A DNA stretch of 13,202 bases, from assembly GCA_003537645.1 (NCBI GenBank), contig DPRM01000138.1, forward strand, positions 43,011-56,212, written 5' to 3'. The DNA comes from Prolixibacteraceae bacterium (lineage in GTDB: Bacteria; Bacteroidota; Bacteroidia; Bacteroidales; Prolixibacteraceae). Within the stretch, counting starts at the first letter, position 1. Each line of letters starts with the position of its first letter. This document shows positions 1-7,329 of this stretch, one piece after another. The notes beneath the pieces were generated by a model, which was not told where the DNA came from, made no database searches, and saw nothing but the letters and a program-made list of their open reading frames with translations. Both the position numbers and the translations under genes were made by a program.

Positions 1-629
1 AAAACATCAAAAGTTTGAGCCGACTGCCATTTGTTCGAACCAATAACAATGATGCGTTCAGGTTCAATGGTGCGAAGTGTTTTAACCGCGTTAGCCACCA
101 GATTATTCCACAGTTCTGGATCGTCGGCAACGGCTTCGTTCATTAATTCATACGCCACAACGCCCACCGAATACTTTTGAAGAGAGGCTGAAAGATCAAC
201 CCAAAGCTGGTAGAATTTCTCCTGCTCCTTGGGGTCGGTCCACAGGGGTTTTACTTCAGCATTAAAATGATGAGAACGCAAAATATGCAAATCCACGATC
301 ACCTTTAACTGGTGTTTCACGCACCAGTCAATGCAATTGGTCATCAGTTTAAACGCAACTTCGTGGCGGGCTCCATTTTCGTCCCACATTTGTTCTTCAT
401 CAATGGGTAGCCGAATGTGGTCGAAACCAAGTTCTTTAATGGCAATCACATCTTTTTCCTGAAAGAAACTATCGCGTTCGGCGCCACGCGCATCCGACTG
501 CGAAAGCCAATGGGCAATATTGGTTCCTTTAAAAATTTTAAAATCGGCAGGAGAACCATTCGGTGCTGTTTTGGGTTGGCACGAAGCCAGGATTACAAGA
601 GCAAAAGCAAAGAGCAATAGGTTTTTCAT
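1..629 (-). CDS. GH5-type glycoside hydrolase (cellulase family) lipoprotein, 3'-truncated by window edge
   Basis: The first 209 codons of a leftward gene are visible; the stop lies outside the window. Starting at the ATG at 629-627, residues 1-17 form a lipoprotein signal: a short basic start, a hydrophobic run, and the lipobox LASC (14-17), so Cys17 would be lipidated. The mature part reads like a GH5 (beta/alpha)8 barrel: FKGTNIAHWLSQ near 33-44, DHIRLP at 70-75, VDLH at 112-115, and ELMNEA at 161-166, in which Asn164-Glu165 fits the GH5 Asn-Glu acid/base pair. The nucleophile Glu and the last barrel strands are beyond position 1. The family hydrolyses beta-linked glucans, mannans or related polysaccharides; the substrate cannot be told from this fragment. 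It is transcribed divergently from iorA and appears functionally unrelated to the rest of the window. A GH5 or GH5-like clan A enzyme is a firm call; a narrower one is not. Confidence 0.85.
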   Translation of the reverse strand, partial: MKNLLLFAFALVILASCQPKTAPNGSPADFKIFKGTNIAHWLSQSDARGAERDSFFQEKDVIAIKELGFDHIRLPIDEEQMWDENGARHEVAFKLMTNCIDWCVKHQLKVIVDLHILRSHHFNAEVKPLWTDPKEQEKFYQLWVDLSASLQKYSVGVVAYELMNEAVADDPELWNNLVANAVKTLRTIEPERIIVIGSNKWQSAQTFDV

Positions 630-773
630 CGTAATTCAGATTTAGTAGGTTTTGAAATATTTAATAGCATCGCCAATTTATTGTTTTTTTCTGAATAGTT
701 TTTAGAACGAATCTAAATACCGGCAAATTTCACAAAACAAGATTATTGTCGGTTTTTTACTGACAGATTCAGC

Positions 774-781
774 TATTTTTG
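774..781 (+). promoter_or_regulatory. Candidate Bacteroidota-type -7 promoter element for iorAB
   Basis: TATTTTTG matches the Bacteroidota -7 consensus TAnnTTTG exactly and lies 32 bases before the iorA start codon, which would give a 5' leader of about 25 bases. The -33 element is poor: the nearest TTG (746-748) is 25 bases upstream, further than the usual spacing of about 19-21. The 184-base gap between the divergent GH5 and iorA genes holds nothing else I can support; no matching element was seen for the leftward GH5 gene. Confidence 0.4.
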
Positions 782-813
782 ATCCCGATTTTGAAATTTT
801 AAAAATACTTAAT

Positions 814-2409
814 ATGCAAAAGCATTTGTTTTTAGGGGTTGAAGCTATTGGACAGGGAGCCATTGATGGCGGAATGTCTGGCGTTTATGCCTACCCTGGA
901 ACGCCTTCCACCGAAATTACAGAATTTATACAGGATCATCCTTTAGCGGAAGAACGAAATATTCACCGGAAATGGTCGGCCAACGAGAAGACCGCATTTG
1001 AGACAGCCCTCGGAATGTCGTATGCCGGAAAGCGCGCCATGTCGTGCATGAAACATGTGGGACTCAATGTTGCTGCCGATGCTTTTGTCAATGCAGCCAT
1101 GACTGGTGTTAATGGCGGACTGATTTTGACAGTGGCCGACGACCCATCGATGCACTCATCGCAAAACGAGCAGGATTCGCGTTTCTACGGAAAGTTTGCC
1201 ATGGTTCCAATTCTTGAACCTTCGTCGCAGCAGGAAGCCTACGACATGGCCCGCGAGGGATTTGCCCTTTCGGAACTCACCAAAGTACCGGTAATGCTCC
1301 GCATCACAACCCGCATGGCGCATTCGCGTGCCGGAGTTGTTTGCAGCGAAGTGCTCGACGAAAACAAACTTTCAATGCCCGCTGATCCGCGGCAGTTTAT
1401 TCTGTTGCCTGCCATTGCCCGCCGCAAATACAAAGAGCTACTGCAAAGTCAGGATTTGTTCCTGAAACTTTCAGAAGAATCAAAATATAACCGGTACGAA
1501 GAAGGTGAAGATACAAGCCTCGGAATCGTGGCCTGCGGAATTGCCTACAATTACCTGATGGAACATTATCCGAACGGAACCTGTCCTTTCCCGGTCGTAA
1601 AAATATCTCAATATCCGCTTCCTGAAAAGCTCATTAAACGGCTCAATCATGAGTGCGACGAATTATTGATTTTGGAAGAAGGCGCCCCGATGGTGGAAGA
1701 ATCGCTGAAAGGTTTTTTTGCCAACGGAACTCCTGTAAAAGGACGTTTGGACGGAACTTTGCCCCGCGACGGCGAATTGAATCCAGACTTGATTGCCAAA
1801 GCACTCGGCAAAGAATTTTTTAAGGGATACGAAATTCCTGAAGTAGTGGCCAATCGTCCGCCTGCATTGTGCCAGGGATGCGGTCATCAGGATGCTTACG
1901 TGGCGATGAACGAAGCTCTGGCCGATTACACCAAAGGCCGAGTATTTTCGGATATTGGCTGCTACACACTGGGCGCTTTGCCTCCCTACGAAACCATTTA
2001 TTCGTGTGTGGATATGGGTGCTTCAATTACCATGGCAAAAGGAGCTGCCGATGCAGGACTGATTCCCGCAGTTGCAATGATTGGCGATTCTACTTTTGCA
2101 CATTCAGGAATTACAGGTTTACTTGATGCAGTGAATGAAAAATCAAGCATCACCATTGTTATTTCCGACAACGAATCGGTTTCGATGACCGGTGGACAGG
2201 ATTCATCAGCATTGGGAAAAATTGAATCGATTTGTATTGGCGTTGGGGTCGATCCGGCACACATTCACACTATTGTTCCGCTTCGGAAAAACCATGAAGA
2301 AATGGTTCGCCTGTTTCGTGAGGAATTTGCTTATGAAGGTGTTTCTGTCATCATTCCGCGTCGCGAGTGCATCCAGCGCGCAAGTAGCCGGAAAAGGAAT
2401 CAAAAGTGA
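814..2409 (+). CDS. iorA: Indolepyruvate:ferredoxin oxidoreductase, alpha subunit (short form lacking the ferredoxin domain)
   Basis: 531 residues. The enzyme oxidatively decarboxylates aryl-pyruvates such as indolepyruvate to aryl-acetyl-CoA, using thiamine diphosphate and passing electrons to ferredoxin in the cytoplasm. The N-terminal pyrimidine-binding part shows YPGTPSTEI (27-35), the family block NEKTAFE (57-63) with Glu58 placed as the TPP-activating acid, and MKHVGLNVAAD (79-89). The C-terminal TPP pyrophosphate domain shows CQGCGH (353-358), DIGCYTLG (380-387), GDSTF (424-428) and SDNESVSMTGGQ (451-462). Archaeal IorA proteins are about 100 residues longer because of a C-terminal 2x[4Fe-4S] ferredoxin domain; here the protein stops just after RRECIQ (516-521), and no cysteine-rich cluster motif appears. 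The ATG is the first in frame and gives the expected family N-terminus. It is followed after a repeat-filled 152-base gap by iorB and is probably co-transcribed with it. Confidence 0.95.
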   Translation: MQKHLFLGVEAIGQGAIDGGMSGVYAYPGTPSTEITEFIQDHPLAEERNIHRKWSANEKTAFETALGMSYAGKRAMSCMKHVGLNVAADAFVNAAMTGVNGGLILTVADDPSMHSSQNEQDSRFYGKFAMVPILEPSSQQEAYDMAREGFALSELTKVPVMLRITTRMAHSRAGVVCSEVLDENKLSMPADPRQFILLPAIARRKYKELLQSQDLFLKLSEESKYNRYEEGEDTSLGIVACGIAYNYLMEHYPNGTCPFPVVKISQYPLPEKLIKRLNHECDELLILEEGAPMVEESLKGFFANGTPVKGRLDGTLPRDGELNPDLIAKALGKEFFKGYEIPEVVANRPPALCQGCGHQDAYVAMNEALADYTKGRVFSDIGCYTLGALPPYETIYSCVDMGASITMAKGAADAGLIPAVAMIGDSTFAHSGITGLLDAVNEKSSITIVISDNESVSMTGGQDSSALGKIESICIGVGVDPAHIHTIVPLRKNHEEMVRLFREEFAYEGVSVIIPRRECIQRASSRKRNQK

Positions 2410-2435
2410 TCTGTGGTCAGTTGCAGTGACCAATA

Positions 2436-2527
2436 GTCATTTGTGGTCATTTGTTTCACGTCATTATTTGTCATTCCCATCCTGAAGTTGAGGATCAGCA
2501 ATAAATGACCTAATGACAATAAATGAC
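2436..2527. repeat. GTCATT/AATGAC repeat cluster between iorA and iorB
   Basis: Seven copies of one hexamer occur in 92 bases: GTCATT at 2436, 2446, 2460 and 2470, then its complement AATGAC at 2504, 2512 and 2522. The two sets face each other, so 2460-2470 can pair imperfectly (9 of 11) with 2499-2509 around an inner stem ATCCT (2479-2483)/AGGAT (2491-2495). The last unit, AATGACAATAAATGAC (2512-2527), is the exact reverse complement of 3169-3184 beyond iorB. The cluster is probably a non-coding interspersed palindromic repeat. Family membership cannot be judged without the rest of the genome. Confidence 0.75.
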
Positions 2528-2561
2528 TAAACTAAATTTGGAACTTTTAATTAAACTCAAC

Positions 2562-3143
2562 ATGAAATCAGACATCATATTAGCAGGAGTTGGCGGACAA
2601 GGAATTTTATCAATCGCAACAGCATTGGGCGAGGCTGCTTTGGCCGACGGGCTGCTTATTAAACAGGCCGAGACGCATGGAATGAGCCAGCGTGGCGGAG
2701 CCGTTTATTCGCACATGCGTATTTCCGATCAGCCCATTTCTTCAGATTTAATTCCCGGCGGATCTGCTGATCTGATTCTATCGGTTGAACCGATGGAATC
2801 GCTTCGTTATCTGCCATATCTTTCCGAAACAGGCTATCTGGTAACCAACATCACTCCTTTTGTCAACATCCCGAACTATCCCGACATTGAGTTGGTATTG
2901 GCCGAAATCCGCAAGTTGCCACGTTTTATTGCCATCGATGCCGATTCAATTGCCAAAGAAGTGGGCAGTTCACGCGCGTCGAACATGGTAATGCTGGGAG
3001 CGGCATCTCCTTTTATCGACATCGAATTTTCGAAAATTGAGAATGGTATCCGCACCATTTTCGAACGCAAAGGCGAAGCGGTTGTAAACATGAATCTCGA
3101 AGCTTTGCGCCGCGGACGTGCTTTTGCTGAAGAAAACCGTTAG
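2562..3143 (+). CDS. iorB: Indolepyruvate:ferredoxin oxidoreductase, beta subunit
   Basis: 193 residues, the gamma-type subunit of the 2-oxoacid:ferredoxin oxidoreductase family, which partners IorA in aryl-pyruvate oxidation. The Rossmann-like start GVGGQGI (9-15) and the signature HGMSQRGGAV (39-48) are both intact, and the length is normal for IorB. The reading frame is open from an ATG at 2523, but that codon lies inside the AATGAC repeat unit and would add 13 residues that the family lacks. The start at 2562, giving a protein beginning MKSDIILAGVGGQG, matches the family N-terminus and is preferred. There is no Shine-Dalgarno sequence, as is common in Bacteroidota. It carries no Fe-S cysteine motif, so the pair as encoded here must donate electrons without a fused ferredoxin. 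Confidence 0.94.
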   Translation: MKSDIILAGVGGQGILSIATALGEAALADGLLIKQAETHGMSQRGGAVYSHMRISDQPISSDLIPGGSADLILSVEPMESLRYLPYLSETGYLVTNITPFVNIPNYPDIELVLAEIRKLPRFIAIDADSIAKEVGSSRASNMVMLGAASPFIDIEFSKIENGIRTIFERKGEAVVNMNLEALRRGRAFAEENR

Positions 3144-3154
3144 TGTAGAAAATT

Positions 3155-3222
3155 GTCATTTTCTTTGCGTCATTTATTGTCATTCTGTTGTCATTTTCCG
3201 GCAACGAATGGCAATAAATGAC
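3155..3222. repeat. GTCATT/AATGAC repeat with long hairpin downstream of iorB
   Basis: GTCATT occurs at 3155, 3169, 3179 and 3190, with the complement AATGAC at 3217. Positions 3169-3190 and 3202-3222 form a near-continuous hairpin: GTCATTTATTG (3169-3179) pairs perfectly with CAATAAATGAC (3212-3222), then a T-G wobble (3180/3211), CATTC/GAATG (3181-3185/3206-3210), one bulged T (3186) and GTTG/CAAC (3187-3190/3202-3205), leaving an 11-base loop. The arm 3169-3184 is the exact inverse of 2512-2527, so iorB sits between a perfect 16-bp inverted pair. Four T follow at 3223, so it might also end iorAB transcription, but the U-tract is short. Confidence 0.75.
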
Positions 3223-3335
3223 TTTTATGGCATTGTTTAATATTACTGGTATCCAATACTTTTATTTTCGAATTCTTTTTGAAACATTACTGGCAAATAG
3301 ATGTAAACTTCTATTCAAGACTTCGGGTTGCTTTT

Positions 3336-3367
3336 TTTGAATTTCTTCAATAGTAAATTTTATTTTG
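3336..3367 (+). promoter_or_regulatory. Candidate Bacteroidota-type promoter for the YbaK-like gene
   Basis: TTTG at 3336-3339 and TATTTTG at 3361-3367 are separated by 21 bases, close to the -33/-7 layout of Bacteroidota primary sigma promoters. The -7 element is one base shorter than TAnnTTTG. It would place the transcript start about 20 bases before the ATG at 3395. The rest of the gap after the iorB hairpin (3223-3335) is AT-rich with nothing recognisable. Confidence 0.4.
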
Positions 3368-3394
3368 CTGTTTTAACCTTTAAAAAAAACGATT

Positions 3395-3916
3395 ATGCCA
3401 GTAAAAAAACTAAAAGCCTTTCTTGATGAAACTAATGTCAAATATCTGACAATTAGACATTCAAGCGCCTATACATCCCAGGAGATTGCGGCATCGGCAC
3501 ACGTTTCAGGAAAAGAATTTGCAAAAACGGTTATGATTAAAATCGATGGTGAAATGGCAATGGCTGTACTGCCAGCTTCATACCAAATTGATTTTGAAAG
3601 TCTCAAGGAAGTATTCGGAACAAAAAATGTTTCTCTGGCCAGTGAAGCCGAATTTAAAAATCGCTTTACGGATTGTGAACTGGGTGCAATGCCACCTTTT
3701 GGTAATCTTTACGATATGGCTGTTTATGTAGCTGAATCGCTTACAAAAAACAAAGAAATCGCTTTCAACGCGGGTACCCATACCGAAATAATAAGATTAA
3801 ACTACGCAGACTATCAACGACTTGTAAAACCCATGGTTTTTAAGTTTTCGTGGAAAACAGTTTCGTTTCCGGGCGATCCGATGGAAAGATGGGATGAAGA
3901 TTTCCGGGGAAACTGA
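3395..3916 (+). CDS. YbaK/EbsC-type aminoacyl-tRNA deacylase domain protein
   Basis: 173 residues, covering one complete YbaK/prolyl-tRNA-synthetase-associated domain with a short C-terminal tail. Family members hydrolyse mischarged aminoacyl-tRNAs in trans, for example Cys-tRNA(Pro) or Ala-tRNA(Pro), in the cytoplasm. Visible signatures are HSSAYTSQEIA (22-32), GKEFAKTVMIK (39-49) with Lys44 in the place of the conserved catalytic lysine, GAMPPFG (97-103) and NAGTHTE (125-131). Which tRNA it edits cannot be told from the motifs; a link to the N-terminal editing class (MPVKKLKAFLDE) found in many environmental bacteria is likely. It has its own candidate promoter and terminator, so it appears monocistronic and unrelated to iorAB upstream. 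The ATG at 3395 is the only reasonable start. Confidence 0.88.
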   Translation: MPVKKLKAFLDETNVKYLTIRHSSAYTSQEIAASAHVSGKEFAKTVMIKIDGEMAMAVLPASYQIDFESLKEVFGTKNVSLASEAEFKNRFTDCELGAMPPFGNLYDMAVYVAESLTKNKEIAFNAGTHTEIIRLNYADYQRLVKPMVFKFSWKTVSFPGDPMERWDEDFRGN

Positions 3917-3931
3917 GCATTTTATAAACAA

Positions 3932-3960
3932 AAAAAAACCGGCTTATCACCGGTTTTTTT
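3932..3960. terminator. Bidirectional intrinsic terminator between convergent genes
   Basis: A perfect 11-bp stem, AAAAAAACCGG (3932-3942) with CCGGTTTTTTT (3950-3960), encloses a 7-base loop. A-run and T-run flank the CCGG core on opposite strands, so it can end transcription from the YbaK-like gene (stop at 3916) and from ccsBA on the other strand (stop at 3980). Confidence 0.88.
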
Positions 3961-3979
3961 CTATCATTCTGCAAATATT

Positions 3980-6900
3980 TTAGGATTCCGCTTCTTCAGC
4001 CTCTTCTATCCTACCCATTTTTTCTTCCGATCTCCAGGCTGCATAAATAACAGCAATAGTTACTACTATCGAAATGTACAATGCCATCGGGATTGGAGGC
4101 GGATCGCCTGCTCCATAAGAATGCATTCCCGATAAATAGTAATTCACGCCAAAGAAAGTCATCAAAACAACTCCTAATCCAAGCAGTGAAAGACTGCTAA
4201 GAGCAAGCGTACTTTTTAATCCCGGAATTTTCCGAAGGTGCAAAATAATGGCATAAACCAGCACAGTTACCAAAGCCCAGGTTTCTTTCGGATCCCAGCC
4301 CCAATACCTGCCCCATGATTCGTTGGCCCAGACACCACCAATAAACGAACCGATGGTCATCATAAATATTCCAATAATCAATGCCATTTCAATAATGTAT
4401 GAAACTTCCAGAATGGTGAAACTGATTTTCTTGTCATTCTGTTTGTTTCTTAAAATCATCAGTACCAGATTCAATAATCCGAGCAAGGCACCCATGGCAA
4501 AGAAACCGTAACTAGCTGTAATTACTGCCACGTGAACAATGAGCCAGTAAGATTTAAGTACCGGAACCAAATTGGTAATTTCAGGATTCATCCAGCTCAT
4601 TCCGGCAACAAAAAGTATGATAGCCGTTAGGATGGTTGTAACTGCCAAACTGATAGGCGAACGACGCGCGAAAATAAAACCGGAAAGAATGGTTGCCCAA
4701 CCGATGTAAATCATGGTTTCGTAGCCATTACTCCAGGGAGCATGCCCCGAAATATACCAGCGAATTCCTAATCCGGCCGTATATAGCAGAAAAGCTATAA
4801 AAACCAACAGCGTACCAATATTGATGAATTTCGAATATCGGGCACCCGGTTTGAAGAGAAGCATAAAATGAAATATAAGCAGCACAAACCCAAGTATTAC
4901 GAAAATTTTAGCAAGTTTTCCGAAGATATTGAGCTTGTTATACAAAATTTCTAGACTGATTTTCGATGACGAAGGAATAACATCTCCACCGTAATTTGTC
5001 TGAAATTTCTTGATATACCCCAGATATTCTTCAGGTCTCGACCAATTGCCTGAAGAAGCCGCATTATTATACTCATCGAAATACAATTTCAGGATACTTC
5101 CGGCAAAATCGGCCTCTTCCTTTTTCATTGTCGGAGGAAGTGTTGATTGTGTTGACCAGGTTCTGCGTTCATCATTCGGAACTGGGAATATTTTCAGGAA
5201 ATCGCCATTAAATATCTGATAACAAATGTTTATGCGCTCATCTAAACTGATCACTTCCTTGTCGAATTTATTGCGTGAAGTTTGTTTTTTATTGTACGAT
5301 TCCTGCACCAGATCATTCAGGCGATAATGCCCCGACCGATCAAAAAGCTGGTTAAATGAAACAAATCCGCCGGAAACTCCCAGCATCTTCTTTAATTCCG
5401 GATTTGCCACTTTTACCATCGCAACAGTTTTCCACTTGTCAGGATTGGCGCTCATTTCAACGAATAATTCAACAGGCGAAAGACCTTCCCAACTATCCTT
5501 CTTCGATATTTTACGAATAAGATCAGATGCCAGCGTATTGATAGGTTCAATTCTTCCCTCATGATCAACCACCAACAAGCGGCCAAACGACTTAATATGC
5601 TGCACTTTTGTTGTTGATGCACCAAAAGATTCACTGGCCTGTAAACTCATTATTGAAATGAAAGCCAAAACTAAAAGTGTTTTTCCTGACTGGCGCATAT
5701 TCTGAAGTTTTGAACTTAAACGAACCAGTTTCTGAAAGCGGCTCGCTGGACTGAAAACAGTAAAAACCATTCCTAGTGACATCAGGAAATATCCAAAATA
5801 CGAAATCATAGTTCCCCAGTAATCCTGATTGACCGAAAGAACGGTTCCCAGTTCATCCCTGTCGAACGAAGATTGAAAGAAGCGATAGCCCTGGTATTTT
5901 AGAATGTTATTCATAAAGATACGGAACGGACGTTCAACTGAATTTTGAGGATCTTTTAAAGTAATTTCGCTCGCGTACGACGATGGACTGTTTGAGCCGG
6001 GATATCGTTCGAGCTGAAAATCGTGAAGGAAAATACTGAAAGGAAGTTCGCGGATTACAGAACCATAAGTAATGCTGATATTAACCCCATCAATAGTGCA
6101 GGTTGATGGCCCGAAAATGTTACCATCGCGCCCAAAAACATTCAAGCGTTTGGTCTCTGTTCCTGAAGTGATTTTTGCCGTAAATCCATCGATTCCTCCA
6201 CCCTGCCCTGTTTCATCAGGAATCTGGACAAGTGTTGCCACAGCTTTGGGCAAATAGTTTTTCAAAACAAAACCGGAATTCCCCACCATATAAAACTGTT
6301 GTTTTAATACCGGATGCGACACAAATGGGGGTAATTTTTCTTTTGTCTGCCCCATCATTCCTGAAACATAAATCGTATCGGCAGAAACCATATTCAACGA
6401 ATTGCCATTTCCGGAAAAAACAACAGTTGCAGAGCCATCACCGGTATCGAAACCAAAACTTGTTTGTTCCAGAACCTTCTTATCCTTCGGCGTTAGAAGA
6501 AGATCGGTTCGCTGATTTTTTGCATTACTGTAAATCAGTGAAACAATCGGTTGGCCAGCAGCGTCGGGCACCACAGTTTCTGAAGCATTTGGAACGAAAA
6601 ACTCATTTTCAACAGTAATTGTTTTGCCACCAATCTCAATGGTTTCTTTGTAATTATTGTTTGTATTTGGCGTGAACTTAACCTTATTAAAGCTTTTCAC
6701 TTCCTCGCCATTCATATTGGCAATCAAGCTTATATAGGTAGCTTCGGATACAATCTGATTATTCGATTCACCTTCGCGAATGTGCATACTTCCTTCGAAA
6801 CCCCAGTAACGGGTAACTCCTGCCCCAATAATAATCAGGATAAATGCAAGATGGAATAACAGTATTGCCCATTTTTTCCGGGTAACGAGCTTGTATTTAA

Positions 6901-7096
6901 AAACACTACCTGCCAGATTAACGATTCCTGCAAAAAGCAGCAACTCGAACCACCAAGCCTGATATATAAGTACTTGTGCAGTAGCAGTTCCGTAATCGTT
7001 TTCGATAAATGTTGCATAAGCAATGGCTATGGCAAACATCATCAAAAGCAACACAGAAAAAAGCATTGAAAATAGAAAGGAAAATATATTCTTCAT
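3980..7096 (-). CDS. ccsBA: Fused System II cytochrome c synthetase CcsBA (ResB-ResC)
   Basis: 1038 residues. CcsBA exports haem and ligates it to CXXCH motifs of apocytochromes on the outer face of the inner membrane. The CcsB/ResB part spans about 1-450: membrane segments near 5-30, 46-66, 76-94 and 430-450, with His82 in the third as expected for a haem-binding TM histidine, and a periplasmic domain of over 300 residues between. A further TM near 472-487 leads to a second soluble stretch (about 490-720) with GRIEPINTLA (514-523). The CcsA/ResC part (725-1020) has about eight TM segments, GHAPWSNGYE (784-793, His785), His855, the tryptophan-rich WWD signature between 923 and 940 (WGRYWGWDPKETW at 928-940), and GMHSYG (990-995, His992). 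All expected haem-handling histidines are present. It lies last in the cytochrome cluster, behind a terminator, so probably has its own promoter; its likely clients are the three multihaem proteins upstream. Confidence 0.95.
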   Translation of the reverse strand: MKNIFSFLFSMLFSVLLLMMFAIAIAYATFIENDYGTATAQVLIYQAWWFELLLFAGIVNLAGSVFKYKLVTRKKWAILLFHLAFILIIIGAGVTRYWGFEGSMHIREGESNNQIVSEATYISLIANMNGEEVKSFNKVKFTPNTNNNYKETIEIGGKTITVENEFFVPNASETVVPDAAGQPIVSLIYSNAKNQRTDLLLTPKDKKVLEQTSFGFDTGDGSATVVFSGNGNSLNMVSADTIYVSGMMGQTKEKLPPFVSHPVLKQQFYMVGNSGFVLKNYLPKAVATLVQIPDETGQGGGIDGFTAKITSGTETKRLNVFGRDGNIFGPSTCTIDGVNISITYGSVIRELPFSIFLHDFQLERYPGSNSPSSYASEITLKDPQNSVERPFRIFMNNILKYQGYRFFQSSFDRDELGTVLSVNQDYWGTMISYFGYFLMSLGMVFTVFSPASRFQKLVRLSSKLQNMRQSGKTLLVLAFISIMSLQASESFGASTTKVQHIKSFGRLLVVDHEGRIEPINTLASDLIRKISKKDSWEGLSPVELFVEMSANPDKWKTVAMVKVANPELKKMLGVSGGFVSFNQLFDRSGHYRLNDLVQESYNKKQTSRNKFDKEVISLDERINICYQIFNGDFLKIFPVPNDERRTWSTQSTLPPTMKKEEADFAGSILKLYFDEYNNAASSGNWSRPEEYLGYIKKFQTNYGGDVIPSSSKISLEILYNKLNIFGKLAKIFVILGFVLLIFHFMLLFKPGARYSKFINIGTLLVFIAFLLYTAGLGIRWYISGHAPWSNGYETMIYIGWATILSGFIFARRSPISLAVTTILTAIILFVAGMSWMNPEITNLVPVLKSYWLIVHVAVITASYGFFAMGALLGLLNLVLMILRNKQNDKKISFTILEVSYIIEMALIIGIFMMTIGSFIGGVWANESWGRYWGWDPKETWALVTVLVYAIILHLRKIPGLKSTLALSSLSLLGLGVVLMTFFGVNYYLSGMHSYGAGDPPPIPMALYISIVVTIAVIYAAWRSEEKMGRIEEAEEAES

Positions 7097-7113
7097 CGGT
7101 CTGTATTTTGTTT

Positions 7114-7125
7114 AAACGTAAACGT
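7114..7125. repeat. Tandem AAACGT direct repeat upstream of ccsBA
   Basis: Two adjacent copies of AAACGT lie 18 bases before the ccsBA start codon and overlap the 8-base palindrome GTTTAAAC (7110-7117). On the minus strand the second copy reads TACGTTTA, one base from the TAnnTTTG element, but there is no -33 partner. This could be an operator or promoter part, or chance in AT-rich DNA. The rest of 7127-7260 shows nothing I can name. Confidence 0.2.
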
Positions 7126-7264
7126 ATTAGCGTGCTATAATCCTCATAATTAGCTGATAATGCAATTAAGGATTAATTTATATTGATAGAAATCGGGATA
7201 CTAATCTTTAAAACGAACAGCAATAACAAGTTAATTTGCAATGTAAATGAAGGTGGAAAAATGT

Positions 7265-7308
7265 AAAAAAAAACTCCTTTGTTTAAACTAAAAACAAAGG
7301 AATTTTTT
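7265..7308 (-). terminator. Intrinsic terminator after the tetrahaem cytochrome gene
   Basis: Ten perfect base pairs, TCCTTTGTTT (7275-7284) with AAACAAAGGA (7292-7301), surround a 7-base loop. Read leftward, the stem is followed by a run of nine U (A-run at 7265-7273), and on the other strand by six T (7303-7308). It lies just beyond the tetrahaem gene's stop codon (7330) and separates that gene from ccsBA. Confidence 0.85.
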
Positions 7309-7329
7309 GATTCTTATAACAACCTAAAA

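Noticed and set aside
2401..2522. Possible frameshifted ferredoxin domain after iorA
   Set aside because: No reading frame after the iorA stop contains a CxxCxxC pattern; the stretch is repeat DNA.
2436..3222. Repeats around iorB as a CRISPR array or an insertion sequence
   Set aside because: The units are irregularly spaced and palindromic with no spacers, there is no transposase frame, and no target-site duplication is visible.
6232..6618. 128-codon rightward frame opposite ccsBA
   Set aside because: It is antisense to the periplasmic domain of a well-supported gene, and its sequence shows no domain or normal composition; it is a shadow frame.
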